Notes: a model not told the origin generated them from the sequence alone. 50,331 bases of DNA from CAYFKJ01 sp964528595 (GCA_964528595.1 CAZGTM010000026.1:1-50331), one strand, 5' to 3'. Shown: positions 26,095 through 34,808, counted from the first letter of the stretch. Translations and numbers: made by a program.

Positions 26095-26151
26095 GCAATA
26101 AATGGTGACAGGTACACTTTATTTTAAAGTGTACCTGTCACCATTTATTGC
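26095..26151. repeat. Perfect 27-bp-arm palindrome (REP/RAYT-like element)
   Basis: Bases 26095-26121 and 26125-26151 are exact reverse complements separated only by TTT. The arms contain AATAAATGGTGACAGGTACA and its complement. The core GGTGACAGGTACACTT recalls palindromes that occur in many genomes near REP-associated (Y1/IS200-like) transposases. No transposase is present in the window, so this would be a non-autonomous copy. It lies between the convergent atp and gcv operons, where its hairpin could also act as a two-way transcription block. There is no T-tract on the gcv side. Confidence 0.85.
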
Positions 26152-26174
26152 GTTGACGAGTTTGCGTTAGTCCC

Positions 26175-27722
26175 CTATTCCGCCGCCGGCCGCCAGCGCA
26201 GCACGGGGCTGCGGGCGGCCTGGGTTTCGTCGAGGCGCTTGCGCGGGGCCAGCGTCGGCGCGGCGGTGAAGCGTTCGGTATCGCCGGCCTTGGCGGCGCC
26301 GACCAAGTCCTTCAGCGCGGCGATGAACTGATCGAGGCTCGCCTTGCTTTCGCTTTCGGTGGGTTCGATCAGCATGGCGCCGTGGACGACCAACGGGAAA
26401 TAGACCGTCATGGGGTGGAAGCCCTCGTCGATCATCGCCTTGGCGAAGTCGAGCGTGGTGATGCCTGTGTCTTTGAGGAAATCCTCGTCGAACAGGGCCT
26501 CGTGCATGCAGGGCCCCGGATAGGACGCCGACATGTCGTCCTGGAGCGAGGCGAGCACGTAGTTGGCCGACAGCACGGCGTCCTCCGAGGCCTGCTGCAA
26601 ACCGTCGCCGCCGTGACTCATCATGTAGGCCAGGGCGCGGACGAACATACCCATCTGGCCATGGAACGATTTCATGCGGCCGATGCTGGCCGCCGTAGCG
26701 CCCGTGGCGTCTTCGAGCAATTCGTAACCGTCGGCGCCGGCGACGACCCAGGGCAGCGGCGCGTAATCCTTCAGCGCATCCGACAGCACGACCGGGCCGG
26801 CGCCCGGTCCGCCGCCGCCGTGCGGCGTCGAGAACGTCTTGTGCAGGTTGATGTGCATGGCGTCGACGCCGAGATCGCCGATCCGGACCTTGCCCATCAT
26901 GGCGTTGAGGTTGGCGCCGTCGCAGTAGAAATAGCCGCCCACCGAATGAATGGCCTCGGCGACCTCGAGGACGTCGCGTTCAAACAGGCCGCAGGTGTTG
27001 GGATTGGTCAGCATCACCGCCGCCACGTCGTCGCCGAGGCGGTCCCGGAAAGCGTCGAGGTCGACACGGCCGTCCGCCGTGGCGGGGATCGCTTCGATCT
27101 TGTAGCCGCACATGGTGGCCGTGGCGGGATTGGTGCCATGGGCCGATTCCGGCACCAGAACCCGACTCCGGGGATCGCCCTTGGCCGTCAGCGCCGCCCG
27201 GATGGTCATCAGGCCGCACAATTCGCCGTGCGCCCCGGCGGCCGGCGGCATGGCCACCGACGGCATGCCGGTGATGGTCTTAAGCCAGTGCGCCAACGTG
27301 TCGATCAGTTCCAGGGCGCCCTGCGCCGTGGCCGTCGGCTGCAGCGGATGCAGGTCGGCGAAGCCCGGCAGGCGGGCGAGTTTTTCGTTGAGCCTCGGGT
27401 TGTGCTTCATGGTACACGAGCCCAGCGGGTAGATGCCGGCGTCGATGGCGTAGTTTTTACGGCTGAGACGCACGAAATGACGGATCACCTCGGGTTCGGA
27501 CAGGCCCGGCAGGCCGATCTTACCGTCGCGGGCAAGGCCGCCCAAGCGGTCGGGCGTGCCCTCCGGCTCGGGCAGGTCGACGCCGCACTGGCCCTCGCGT
27601 CCCAATTCGAACATCAGGGCTTCTTCGTGATCCAGGCCGCGGTGGCCGGTAAAGGTGATCCGGCCCGGCTGGCCCGCGCCCTCGCTCTGGCTGGGTGTCG
27701 TCTGGCGGCCCTGGCGGTTCAT
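26175..27722 (-). CDS. gcvPB: Glycine dehydrogenase (decarboxylating) subunit 2
   Basis: A 515-residue PLP enzyme, the C-terminal half of a split glycine dehydrogenase (P-protein) of the glycine cleavage system. PLP-binding Lys295 is in HINLHKTFSTPHGGGGPG. Other family parts are YPLGSCTMKHNPR, PESAHGTNPATATM and NPNTCGLFE. With subunit 1 it removes CO2 from glycine and transfers aminomethyl to the H protein. Its ATG overlaps the stop of gcvPA by 4 bases, giving paired expression. It is the last gene of the gcv operon. The N-terminal 25 residues are variable and proline/glutamine-rich, so the exact start is slightly uncertain. Confidence 0.96.
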   Translation of the reverse strand: MNRQGRQTTPSQSEGAGQPGRITFTGHRGLDHEEALMFELGREGQCGVDLPEPEGTPDRLGGLARDGKIGLPGLSEPEVIRHFVRLSRKNYAIDAGIYPLGSCTMKHNPRLNEKLARLPGFADLHPLQPTATAQGALELIDTLAHWLKTITGMPSVAMPPAAGAHGELCGLMTIRAALTAKGDPRSRVLVPESAHGTNPATATMCGYKIEAIPATADGRVDLDAFRDRLGDDVAAVMLTNPNTCGLFERDVLEVAEAIHSVGGYFYCDGANLNAMMGKVRIGDLGVDAMHINLHKTFSTPHGGGGPGAGPVVLSDALKDYAPLPWVVAGADGYELLEDATGATAASIGRMKSFHGQMGMFVRALAYMMSHGGDGLQQASEDAVLSANYVLASLQDDMSASYPGPCMHEALFDEDFLKDTGITTLDFAKAMIDEGFHPMTVYFPLVVHGAMLIEPTESESKASLDQFIAALKDLVGAAKAGDTERFTAAPTLAPRKRLDETQAARSPVLRWRPAAE

Positions 27723-29041
27723 GACAACACCTCCGTCAGCGCCGCGGCAAAGGCTTCGATATCCTCCGCCGTGTTGGTCTCGGTCGCCGCAACGATCAAA
27801 TCGGCGGCCAAATCGTCACGCTCGGGGAAGAGCCGGCTTGCCGGCACGCCGCCCAGTACGTCGCGCGCCACCAGGGCTTCGACGACCTCGGCCGCCGGTT
27901 TGGACAGACGGATGGTGAATTCATTGAAAAAGGTCTCGTTCAGCACCTCGACGCCCGGCACTTGGGCCAAGGCGTCGGCCAGTCCGATAGCCATTTCGTG
28001 GTTGAGCCGGGCCAGCCGGCGGTAGCCTTCTTCCCCCAGCAAGGCCAGATGGATGGTAAAGGCCAGGGCGCAGAGACCTGAATTGGTGCAGATGTTGCTG
28101 GTCGCCTTTTCCCGCCGGATGTGCTGTTCGCGCGCCGACAGGGTCAGCACGTAACCGCGCCGGCCTTCGCCGTCCACGGTTTCACCGCATAAGCGCCCCG
28201 GCAGCTGGCGCACGAACTTGTCCCGCGCCGCAAAGAGGCCAAGATAGGGTCCGCCGTAGTTCAAGCCGTTGCCCAGGCCCTGCCCCTCGGCCACGACGAT
28301 GTCGGCGCCCATTTCGCCGGGGGACTTGACGGCGCCCAGCGACACAACCTCGGCAACCGCCACGACCAGCAAGGCGCCCGCCGCGTGGCAGGCGTCCGCC
28401 AACGGCGAGAGATCGCGGAGGTTGCCGAAGACGTCGGGGTTCTGCACGACGACGCAGGCGACGTCGTCCGCCACGTCGGGATTTGGCTCGACCGTCTCCA
28501 GCTGCAAATCGGAAAACTGCGTATTGGTCAGGACCGAATCGCGATAGTGGGGATGCAAACCGGCACACAACAGCGCCTTCTTGCGCCGCGTTACCCTGGC
28601 GGCCATCGAGACGGCCTCGGCGCAGCCGGTCGCGGCGTCGTACATCGAGGCGTTGGCCACGTCCATGCCGGTGATCTGAGCCACCTGGGTCTGAAACTCG
28701 AACAGGACCTGCAGCGTGCCCTGGCTGATCTCCGGCTGATAGGGCGTGTAGGCGGTGAGGAATTCACTGCGCTGGATGAGATGGTCGACCGAGGCCGGCA
28801 CGTGATGCCGGTAGGCGCCGGCGCCGATGAAGCTGGGGCCTGCGCCTGCCGCCCTGTTGCGCGCCGCGAGGGCGGTAAGCGCCCTTTCCACCGCCATTTC
28901 GCCTTGCGCCTTCGGGAGATCGAGCGCGGTGCCGAGCCGGGCCTCTTTGGGAATATCAACAAACAAATCGTCTATCGAGCCGGCGCCGATGGTCGCCAGC
29001 ATGTCACGCCGGTCGGCGTCTCCCAACGGCAAATAGCGCAT
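27719..29041 (-). CDS. gcvPA: Glycine dehydrogenase (decarboxylating) subunit 1
   Basis: A 440-residue protein, the N-terminal half of split P-protein. It starts MRYLPLGDADRRDMLATIG and has FIGAGAYRHHVPASVDHL and YTPYQPEISQGTLQVLFEFQ (quoted in part), typical of the subunit. GLNYGGPYLGLFA and REQHIRREKATSNICTNS are also conserved. It lacks the PLP lysine, which is in subunit 2; the two form a heterotetramer. Its start shares one base with the gcvH stop (TGATG) and its stop overlaps gcvPB by 4 bases, so expression of the three genes is coupled. Confidence 0.96.
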   Translation of the reverse strand: MRYLPLGDADRRDMLATIGAGSIDDLFVDIPKEARLGTALDLPKAQGEMAVERALTALAARNRAAGAGPSFIGAGAYRHHVPASVDHLIQRSEFLTAYTPYQPEISQGTLQVLFEFQTQVAQITGMDVANASMYDAATGCAEAVSMAARVTRRKKALLCAGLHPHYRDSVLTNTQFSDLQLETVEPNPDVADDVACVVVQNPDVFGNLRDLSPLADACHAAGALLVVAVAEVVSLGAVKSPGEMGADIVVAEGQGLGNGLNYGGPYLGLFAARDKFVRQLPGRLCGETVDGEGRRGYVLTLSAREQHIRREKATSNICTNSGLCALAFTIHLALLGEEGYRRLARLNHEMAIGLADALAQVPGVEVLNETFFNEFTIRLSKPAAEVVEALVARDVLGGVPASRLFPERDDLAADLIVAATETNTAEDIEAFAAALTEVLS

Positions 29042-29418
29042 CAGTCAGATCCTTCGGCGAATTCCGCATAGGCCTCAGCGTCCATCAGATCGTCCAATTC
29101 ACCGGCGTCGGCCAGGCGCATTTTGAAGAACCAGCCCCCGCCCTCGGCGTCGGAGTTGACCAGCGCCGGATTTTCGTCGAGAGCGCCGTTGACCTCGGTG
29201 ATTTCGCCGCTGACCGGCGAGTAGATCTCGCTGGCCGCCTTGACCGATTCGACGACGGCCGCCTCCGCGCCTTTTTCGAAGGTGGCACCCGTGTCGGGCA
29301 AATCGATGAACACCACGTCACCCAGCTGTTCCTGGGCGTAGTTTGAAATTCCGATGGTGGCGATGTCGCCATCGACGCTGACCCATTCGTGATCTTCGCT
29401 GTACTTCAAATCGCTCAT
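29041..29418 (-). CDS. gcvH: Glycine cleavage system H protein
   Basis: A 125-residue lipoyl-carrier protein. The lipoylated residue is Lys60 in EAAVVESVKAASEIYSPVSG. The beginning LKYSEDHEWVSVDGDIATIG is the normal H-protein N-terminus, and the protein ends with FFKMRLADAGELDDLMDAE. It shuttles the aminomethyl group from the P protein to the T protein and is reoxidised by dihydrolipoamide dehydrogenase. AAGGGA stands before ATG 29418. It follows gcvT by 36 bases. Confidence 0.97.
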   Translation of the reverse strand: MSDLKYSEDHEWVSVDGDIATIGISNYAQEQLGDVVFIDLPDTGATFEKGAEAAVVESVKAASEIYSPVSGEITEVNGALDENPALVNSDAEGGGWFFKMRLADAGELDDLMDAEAYAEFAEGSD

Positions 29419-29454
29419 TGTTCTGTCCCTTGTCCCCTCAAATAAAGTGAATAG

Positions 29455-30564
29455 TCATTTCGCGTAACCGTGCGGCACGAACGGCATCCTGACGACGCGC
29501 GCCGGATGACTGGTTCCCCGCACCACCAGCCCCACCTCGGTATCCGGCTTGGCGTATTCGGTCTGAACGTAGCCCATCACGACCGGTCCCTCCGCCGTGG
29601 CGCCGAAACCGCCCGACGTCACATTGCCGATGAGCGTACCGTCGGGGGCGGCGATGCCGCTGCCCTCGCGGGCCAACGCCCGGCCTTCGGGTTTGAGGCC
29701 GACGCGTTTGCGCGCCACGCCGTCCGCGATCTGGCCGACGATCACATCGGCGCCGGGGAAGTTTCGTTCCTCGCGGCGGCGCTTGCCCACGGTCCAGGTC
29801 AAGCCGGCCTCAATGGGCGTCGTGGTTTCGTCGATATCGTGGCCGTAGAGGCACAATCCGGCTTCGAGCCGCAGCGAATCCCGTGCGCCCAGACCGATGG
29901 CCTCCACCTCCGCCTCGGCCAGCAGGGACCGCGCCAAGCTTTCGGCCGCGCCGGCAGGAACCGAGATCTCGAAGCCGTCCTCGCCGGTATAGCCCGAACG
30001 CGACACGAAGCAGGCGGCGCCCGCCACGTCCATGTCCGCCGCCGTCATGAATTTCAAATCCGCCGACGGGGGCGCGTGGCGCGCCAGAACGGTGGCCGCC
30101 GCCGGTCCCTGCAGCGCCAATAAGGCGCGATCCGTCAGCACCTCGACGGCGTCACTTCCAAGATGGGTTTGTAGATGGGCGATATCGGCATCCTTGCAAG
30201 CGGCATTGACCACCGCGAACAGATGATCGGCGTTTCGCGTCACCATCAGATCGTCGAGGATACCGCCGGCATCGTTGGTGAAAAGCGTGTAGCGGATGCC
30301 GCCGACATCCAGGCCGGCGATATCGCCGGGCACCATCGTCTCCAGCGCCGCCACGACGCCCTCACCGCTCAACCTGACCTGGCCCATGTGGGAGACATCA
30401 AAAAGCCCGGCCGCCTGGCGCGTATGTTTGTGCTCGTTGAGGATGCCCAGGGGATATTGAACCGGCATGTCATAGCCGGCAAACGGCACCATGCGCGCGC
30501 CCAACTCACGGTGCAGCGCATCAAGCGGCGTGGTTTGCAGCGATTGATCTGAAGAATTTGCCAC
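29455..30564 (-). CDS. gcvT: Glycine cleavage system T protein (aminomethyltransferase)
   Basis: A 369-residue tetrahydrofolate-dependent enzyme that releases ammonia and forms methylene-THF. The N-terminal TTPLDALHRELGARMVPFAG is classical, followed by YDMPVQYPLGILNEHKHTRQ and DVSHMGQVRL; the C-terminal domain has GYTGEDGFEI and LCLYGHDIDETTTPIEAGL. The start is taken as GTG 30564 because GGAGG lies 8 bases upstream; the frame stays open further upstream, but that part is the riboswitch leader. It is the first gene of the gcv operon, about 90 bases behind the glycine aptamers, so it is controlled by glycine. Confidence 0.95.
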   Translation of the reverse strand: MANSSDQSLQTTPLDALHRELGARMVPFAGYDMPVQYPLGILNEHKHTRQAAGLFDVSHMGQVRLSGEGVVAALETMVPGDIAGLDVGGIRYTLFTNDAGGILDDLMVTRNADHLFAVVNAACKDADIAHLQTHLGSDAVEVLTDRALLALQGPAAATVLARHAPPSADLKFMTAADMDVAGAACFVSRSGYTGEDGFEISVPAGAAESLARSLLAEAEVEAIGLGARDSLRLEAGLCLYGHDIDETTTPIEAGLTWTVGKRRREERNFPGADVIVGQIADGVARKRVGLKPEGRALAREGSGIAAPDGTLIGNVTSGGFGATAEGPVVMGYVQTEYAKPDTEVGLVVRGTSHPARVVRMPFVPHGYAK

Positions 30565-30654
30565 CCGAACTGCCTCCGAAGCCACGACATGAACCGTTGC
30601 CCGGCGCCTGTTCCCACATGTGGTGCGGGTGACGTTCGCCGAACCGGCCCCCCC

Positions 30655-30882
30655 TGTCGTGGAACCTGAGAGATTCGCCGGACAAGCGGTATCCGGTTTA
30701 CCCCTTCGGTGGAACCTTTCCGCCGGGGCCAATGAGGCCGCGGGCGTCGAGCTCGCTTTCCAGAGTGCGGCATTTCTGCGGTCCTGGGTGCCTGAGAGTT
30801 TCCGGGGCGGTTGCTCCTTCGGCGCCGGCCACGGCCAAGTCACGGGACTTGGGATCGTTCACCGGTCTCTCCCGCAGAAACG
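30655..30882 (-). ncRNA. Tandem glycine riboswitch
   Basis: On the minus strand two glycine aptamers follow each other. The first begins GCGGGAGAGACCGG and contains GCCGAAGGAGCAACCGCCCC and GGAAACTCTCAGGCACCC. The second contains CACTCTGGAAAGCG, CACCGAAGGGGTAAACCGG and GAATCTCTCAGGTTCC. These are the conserved cores of the glycine riboswitch class. It lies between the gcv promoter and gcvT. In this position glycine binding normally switches the operon on. Outer edges are approximate; the expression platform must lie in 30565-30654, where CCACATGTGG is the only notable palindrome. Confidence 0.95.
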
Positions 30883-30923
30883 GAAGATTTACCAGCCGGG
30901 GGCAACCCGGTCCGGCGTCAGAC

Positions 30924-30951
30924 ATGATACCCCCGCTTATTCGCGAGTCAA
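30924..30951 (-). promoter_or_regulatory. Sigma70-type promoter of the gcv operon
   Basis: On the minus strand TTGACT (30951-30946) and TATCAT (30929-30924) are separated by 16 bases; each box matches five of six consensus bases. Transcription would start about 30917, some 35 bases before the first glycine aptamer. No other gene lies between, so the promoter serves gcvT-gcvH-gcvPA-gcvPB. Confidence 0.7.
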
Positions 30952-30981
30952 CAAATGGTCGGGCCCGGCGCGACGCGCGGT

Positions 30982-31530
30982 CTAATTTCGACGGTTGAAC
31001 TCGAGCTGATTGGCGGAGAGCTGAAATCCGACCAGAATTTCGAACTCGGCGCCGGTGGATTGCGCCGGCAGCGGAATGCTCTGTTCGGTTTCCTCGACCG
31101 TGCCGGCGCGTCGGCGGTTAACGGCAAAGGCAATCCGGCTATTGAAGGTTTCCTTCGCCAAAACCCGTCCCGACTTATCGGTAACCGCAATGAAATAACT
31201 GAAATCGCCTTCCCGCGACTTCGCCGCGGGGAAGCGCTCGGCGACCAATTCAAAGCTCATATCCACAATCAGGCGGCCGGGCCGATGCTTGCAGGTCGTT
31301 TTAAGATTACGGATCTCCGCCTCGAACATTTTATCAATCAAGTCCCGGCCGGTGCCCGACTTGAATTTGGTTATTCTTTCCGCATCACCCAGGATTGCGA
31401 CGGTCGGGCAGACCATGCGTCTTTCGTCACTCTCGCCGATGCCCATCCAGGAGCAGGCGGAAACCAGCGAAACCGCGCCGAAGACAACCGCCGCCCGGAG
31501 GCCGTTTCCGGATTTGGTGGACGGGCGCAT
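30982..31530 (-). CDS. Putative lipoprotein of unknown function
   Basis: With ATG 31530 the protein has 182 residues. It begins with a lipoprotein signal (MRPSTKSGNGLRAAVVFGAV, then SLVSAC), making the cysteine at residue 26 the probable lipidation site. A GTG at 31578 would add 16 residues and give an unusually long N-region. The mature part has two further cysteines (MVCPTVAILGDAERITKF and LKTTCKHRPGRL) and a beta-rich section with FSYFIAVTDKSGRVLAKETF. This layout is seen in conserved alphaproteobacterial envelope proteins, but I cannot name the family. It is probably anchored in the outer membrane. It stands alone between the gcv promoter and the divergent ispH. Confidence 0.8.
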   Translation of the reverse strand: MRPSTKSGNGLRAAVVFGAVSLVSACSWMGIGESDERRMVCPTVAILGDAERITKFKSGTGRDLIDKMFEAEIRNLKTTCKHRPGRLIVDMSFELVAERFPAAKSREGDFSYFIAVTDKSGRVLAKETFNSRIAFAVNRRRAGTVEETEQSIPLPAQSTGAEFEILVGFQLSANQLEFNRRN

Positions 31531-31758
31531 CGAGGAGTTCGGCTCCGCCCGTTCGGCCTTATCAATAAAAAATTTCACTTGCCCGCGCCCAATTCAAATT
31601 GTTGCGACGCCTCCGGCCCCGTGGCCTCGCGGCGTCGCCTGAATAAATCCACCATCACGGGCCAGACTGTAATTGACGCCCAGCCGTCGGACAAGGTACC
31701 ACGCGGGCACCGGTCGATGATATATTCCCTGCCGACTATATTTTGGAACAGCATACCC

Positions 31759-32715
31759 ATGTCGAAACCGCCCCTGGAAATCATCTTGGCCGCACCGCGT
31801 GGATTTTGCGCCGGCGTCGACCGCGCCGTTTTGATCGTCGAGGAGGCATTGCGCAAATTCGGCAAGCCCGTGTTTGTGCGGCACGAGATCGTGCATAACC
31901 GCTACGTTGTCGAGGACCTGGAAGCCAAGGGTGCGGTGTTCGTCGAGGGACTGGACCAGGTGCCCGACGATGCCGTGGTCATATTTTCCGCTCACGGCGT
32001 ACCGAAATCAGTCCCCGCCGAAGCGGCCCACCGGAAACTCAGATACCTCGATGCCACCTGCCCGCTGGTCAGCAAGGTCCACCGCGAGGCGGAACGCCAC
32101 CATGCTGACGGATTGGACGTCGTCCTGATCGGCCACGCCGGCCACCCCGAAGTGATCGGCACCATGGGGCAGTTACCCGAAGGCGCGGTCATGCTGGTGG
32201 AGACGGTGGCCCAGGCCGAAAGCCTCGCGCCGGCCGACCCGGGGGCGCTGGCCTACACCACGCAGACGACGCTGTCGGTGGATGAAGCCGCCGAGATCAT
32301 TGCCGCGCTGAAGAAGCGCTTTCCCGGCATCGTCGAGCCTCACAAGGAGGATATCTGTTACGCCACCACCAACCGTCAACAGGCGGTGAAGGACGTGGCG
32401 GGCGCCGCCGATGCCGTGTTGGTGATCGGCGCGCCGAACTCGTCCAATTCCAAGCGATTGGTGGAGGTCGCCAAGCGGGCCGGATGCGCGGAAGCGCGGC
32501 TGATCCAGCGGGCGGCCGATATCGATTGGCCGGCGTATCACGGCAGCCGCCGTATCGCCATTACCGCTGGCGCCTCGGCTCCGGAGGTTCTGGTCGACGA
32601 AGTCATCCGGTCCGCCGGCGGGCATTTCGACGTGACGGTGCGGTTGGCCGAAGCCGAACCCGAAAACATGCATTTCAAACTACCGGCCGAGTTGTCGGCC
32701 ACGTCGCTGGATTGA
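31759..32715 (+). CDS. ispH: 4-hydroxy-3-methylbut-2-enyl diphosphate reductase
   Basis: A 318-residue Fe-S enzyme, the last step of the MEP isoprenoid pathway, making IPP and DMAPP. Three conserved cysteines that bind the cluster are Cys17 (PRGFCAGVDRA), Cys101 (LDATCPLVSK) and Cys200 (KEDICYATTNRQ); the HPE motif follows HAGH. SNSKRLVEVA and TAGASAPE are also conserved. Homology begins at ATG 31759; the frame is open far upstream, but only over DNA antisense to the lipoprotein gene. thrB follows after 14 bases and rnhA overlaps that, forming an ispH-thrB-rnhA unit. Confidence 0.97.
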   Translation: MSKPPLEIILAAPRGFCAGVDRAVLIVEEALRKFGKPVFVRHEIVHNRYVVEDLEAKGAVFVEGLDQVPDDAVVIFSAHGVPKSVPAEAAHRKLRYLDATCPLVSKVHREAERHHADGLDVVLIGHAGHPEVIGTMGQLPEGAVMLVETVAQAESLAPADPGALAYTTQTTLSVDEAAEIIAALKKRFPGIVEPHKEDICYATTNRQQAVKDVAGAADAVLVIGAPNSSNSKRLVEVAKRAGCAEARLIQRAADIDWPAYHGSRRIAITAGASAPEVLVDEVIRSAGGHFDVTVRLAEAEPENMHFKLPAELSATSLD

Positions 32716-32729
32716 TAATTGGTATTGTC

Positions 32730-33692
32730 ATGGCGGTTTACACGGATATCACCGACGACGAGTTAAGCGCTTTTCTGGCTGATTATGACGTGGGTCAGGC
32801 GGTGTCCTTCAAGGGCATCGCGGAGGGTGTGGAAAACACCAACTACCTGTTGCAGACCGACGTCGACACCTACATTTTGACGCTCTACGAGAAGCGCGTG
32901 GATCCCGACGATTTACCCTTCTTCCTGGGTCTGATGGATCACCTGGCGGCACAGGGTTTTCCCTGTCCCAGCCCGATCCACGCGCGCGACGGCCAGGCAT
33001 TGCGAACACTGGCGGGCCGCCCGGCGGCGATGGCGAGTTTCCTGAAGGGCGTTTGGCACCGCCGTCCCAGACCGCGCCATTGCAGCGGCGTCGGCGATAT
33101 CATGGCGCGCCTCCATCTGGCGGGCGCCGATTTCACCATTCAGCGGCCCAACAACCTGTCGGTCGGCGGCTGGCGGCCCCTGTTCGAATCCAGCGCCGAG
33201 CGCGCCGATGAGGTGGCGCCGGGACTGCGTGACGAGATCAGTGCCGAATTGGACGAATTGGAACGCATCTGGCCCAAAGATCTGCCGAGCGGCGTCATCC
33301 ATGCCGATATTTTTCCCGACAACGTCTTTTTCCTGGGCGACGAACTATCCGGCCTGATCGATTTCTATTTTGCCTGCAACGACTTCCTGGCCTACGAAAT
33401 CGCCATCTGCCTCAACGCCTGGTGCTTCGAGCCCGACCGCCAGTTCAACACCACCAAGGCCCGCACCATGCTGCAGGCCTACCGCAACGTGCGGCAGCTC
33501 TCGGATGAGGAAATGTCGGCCCTGCCCGTGCTGGCCCGCGGGGCGGCGTTGAGGTTCCTGCTCACGCGCCTTTACGATTGGCTCAATACGCCCGAGGGCG
33601 CCCTCGTCAGGCCGCATGACCCGATGGAATACCTGCAGTACTCCCGCTTCCACCGCGGCCTTACCAGCCCGGCGGCCTACGGTCTGGAATGA
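32730..33692 (+). CDS. thrB: Homoserine kinase (ThrB, APH-fold type)
   Basis: A 320-residue kinase of the aminoglycoside phosphotransferase fold, the alternative form of homoserine kinase used by many alphaproteobacteria. It phosphorylates homoserine for threonine synthase (thrC lies at 38.6-40.0 kb). The start ATG 32730 gives the typical MAVYTDITDDELSAFL and FKGIAEGVENTNYLLQT. The catalytic loop is GVIHADIFPDNVFF and the metal-binding aspartate is in LSGLIDFYFA. There is no strong ribosome site. The stop overlaps the start of rnhA by 4 bases. Confidence 0.95.
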   Translation: MAVYTDITDDELSAFLADYDVGQAVSFKGIAEGVENTNYLLQTDVDTYILTLYEKRVDPDDLPFFLGLMDHLAAQGFPCPSPIHARDGQALRTLAGRPAAMASFLKGVWHRRPRPRHCSGVGDIMARLHLAGADFTIQRPNNLSVGGWRPLFESSAERADEVAPGLRDEISAELDELERIWPKDLPSGVIHADIFPDNVFFLGDELSGLIDFYFACNDFLAYEIAICLNAWCFEPDRQFNTTKARTMLQAYRNVRQLSDEEMSALPVLARGAALRFLLTRLYDWLNTPEGALVRPHDPMEYLQYSRFHRGLTSPAAYGLE

Positions 33693-34138
33693 GCATGACC
33701 GAGGACGGTACGGTCGACATTTTCACCGACGGGGCGTGTTCCGGCAATCCGGGTCCCGGCGGCTGGGGCGTTTTGCTGGTCTTCAACGGCAATGAAAAGG
33801 AGCTATCCGGCGGCGAGCCCGATACTACCAACAACCGCATGGAATTAACGGCTGCGATCGAGGCGCTAGAGAGCTTAAGCCGGCCCTGCAAGGTCCGCCT
33901 GCACACCGACAGCACTTACGTGAAGGACGGCATCACGTCGTGGATCCACAATTGGAAAACAAACGGCTGGCGTACCGCGGCCAAAAAACCGGTCAAAAAC
34001 GCCGACCTCTGGCGGCGCCTGGACGAGGCGATCAGACGCCATGACATCAGCTGGCACTGGGTGAAGGGGCACGCCGGCCATCCCGGTAACGAGCGGGCGG
34101 ACGCGCTCGCAACCGCCGCCGTGGAGCATCATCGTTAG
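33689..34138 (+). CDS. rnhA: Ribonuclease HI
   Basis: A 149-residue enzyme that cuts RNA in RNA:DNA hybrids. The four catalytic acids are Asp14 (DIFTDGACSGNPGPGGWG), Glu52 (NNRMELTAAIEAL), Asp74 (HTDSTYV) and Asp138 (GNERADALA). The basic handle WIHNWKTNGWRTAAKKPVKN is present as in E. coli. The length is standard. The ATG overlaps the thrB stop (ATGA). Three bases after the stop begins a hairpin with an A-tract that works as a terminator for the opposite strand. Confidence 0.97.
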   Translation: MSMTEDGTVDIFTDGACSGNPGPGGWGVLLVFNGNEKELSGGEPDTTNNRMELTAAIEALESLSRPCKVRLHTDSTYVKDGITSWIHNWKTNGWRTAAKKPVKNADLWRRLDEAIRRHDISWHWVKGHAGHPGNERADALATAAVEHHR

Positions 34139-34141
34139 ACA

Positions 34142-34174
34142 AAAAAAGAGGCGCACCAGGCGGCGCGCCTCTTC
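34142..34174 (-). terminator. Rho-independent terminator of the peroxiredoxin gene
   Basis: Read on the minus strand, AAGAGGCGC (34174-34166) pairs with GCGCCTCTT (34155-34147) over a 10-base loop and runs into a tract of seven T (34148-34142). It lies 20 bases after the peroxiredoxin stop. On the plus strand there is no T-tract, so rnhA is less well terminated by it. Confidence 0.85.
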
Positions 34175-34193
34175 CTCGTCGAACAGGAAGGCG

Positions 34194-34676
34194 TTAGAGC
34201 GCCGACATGATGCTTTCGGCGCTGGAAACGTCGTAGGAGCCGGCTTCTTCGACGGCGATATGCGTCACCGTGCCGTCGTCAACGACCATGGCGTAGCGCT
34301 GCGAGCGGACGCCAAGGCCGCGGTCGCTGAGGTCCCAGTCTAGACCGGCGGCCTTGCTCCAGGCGGCCGCGCCGTCGGCCAGCATCAGCACGTTGTCGCC
34401 GACATTCTGGTCCTTGCCCCAGGCACCCATGACGAAGACGTCATTGACCGAGAGGCAGGCAATGGTGTCGACGCCCTTCGCGCGGATTTCGGCGGCGTTG
34501 TTCACGAAACTCGGAAGATGCTGGGCCGAACAGGTCGGCGTAAAGGCGCCGGGCAGCGCGAACAGCACGACCTTCTTGCCGCCAAACAAATCATCTGAAG
34601 AAATACCCGAAGGCCCGTCCGCCGTCATGACGGCCAAACCGACGTCCGGGACCTTGTCCCCCACCTGCAATGCCAT
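34194..34676 (-). CDS. Peroxiredoxin, Prx5 group
   Basis: A 160-residue thiol peroxidase with the peroxidatic cysteine Cys49 in LPGAFTPTCSAQHLP, the classical Prx5 motif. The N-terminal VGDKVPDVGL and later VNDVFVMGAWGKDQ are also characteristic. It reduces hydrogen peroxide and organic hydroperoxides in the cytoplasm, with electrons from glutathione or thioredoxin. No C-terminal glutaredoxin domain is fused. AAAGGA lies 9 bases before ATG 34676. It is monocistronic with a strong terminator and converges on rnhA. Confidence 0.95.
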   Translation of the reverse strand: MALQVGDKVPDVGLAVMTADGPSGISSDDLFGGKKVVLFALPGAFTPTCSAQHLPSFVNNAAEIRAKGVDTIACLSVNDVFVMGAWGKDQNVGDNVLMLADGAAAWSKAAGLDWDLSDRGLGVRSQRYAMVVDDGTVTHIAVEEAGSYDVSSAESIMSAL

Positions 34677-34808
34677 GTTCTTCTATCCTTTTTCCATTCC
34701 GTTGATTGCCGCGACGCTAAGCCGCTATGTCACGCATGAGAAATAGCGGTCTTACACGCGTTGTCCAGCCCAAATTGCCGATTCTCTCTATGGCTGACCC
34801 GTTGACGC

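Noticed and set aside
30565..30843. N-terminal extension of gcvT
   Set aside because: The DNA is the glycine riboswitch leader; a GTG with GGAGG at the right distance is at 30564.
30955..31758. Upstream extension of the ispH frame by 268 codons
   Set aside because: It runs antisense over the lipoprotein gene; IspH similarity begins at ATG 31759.
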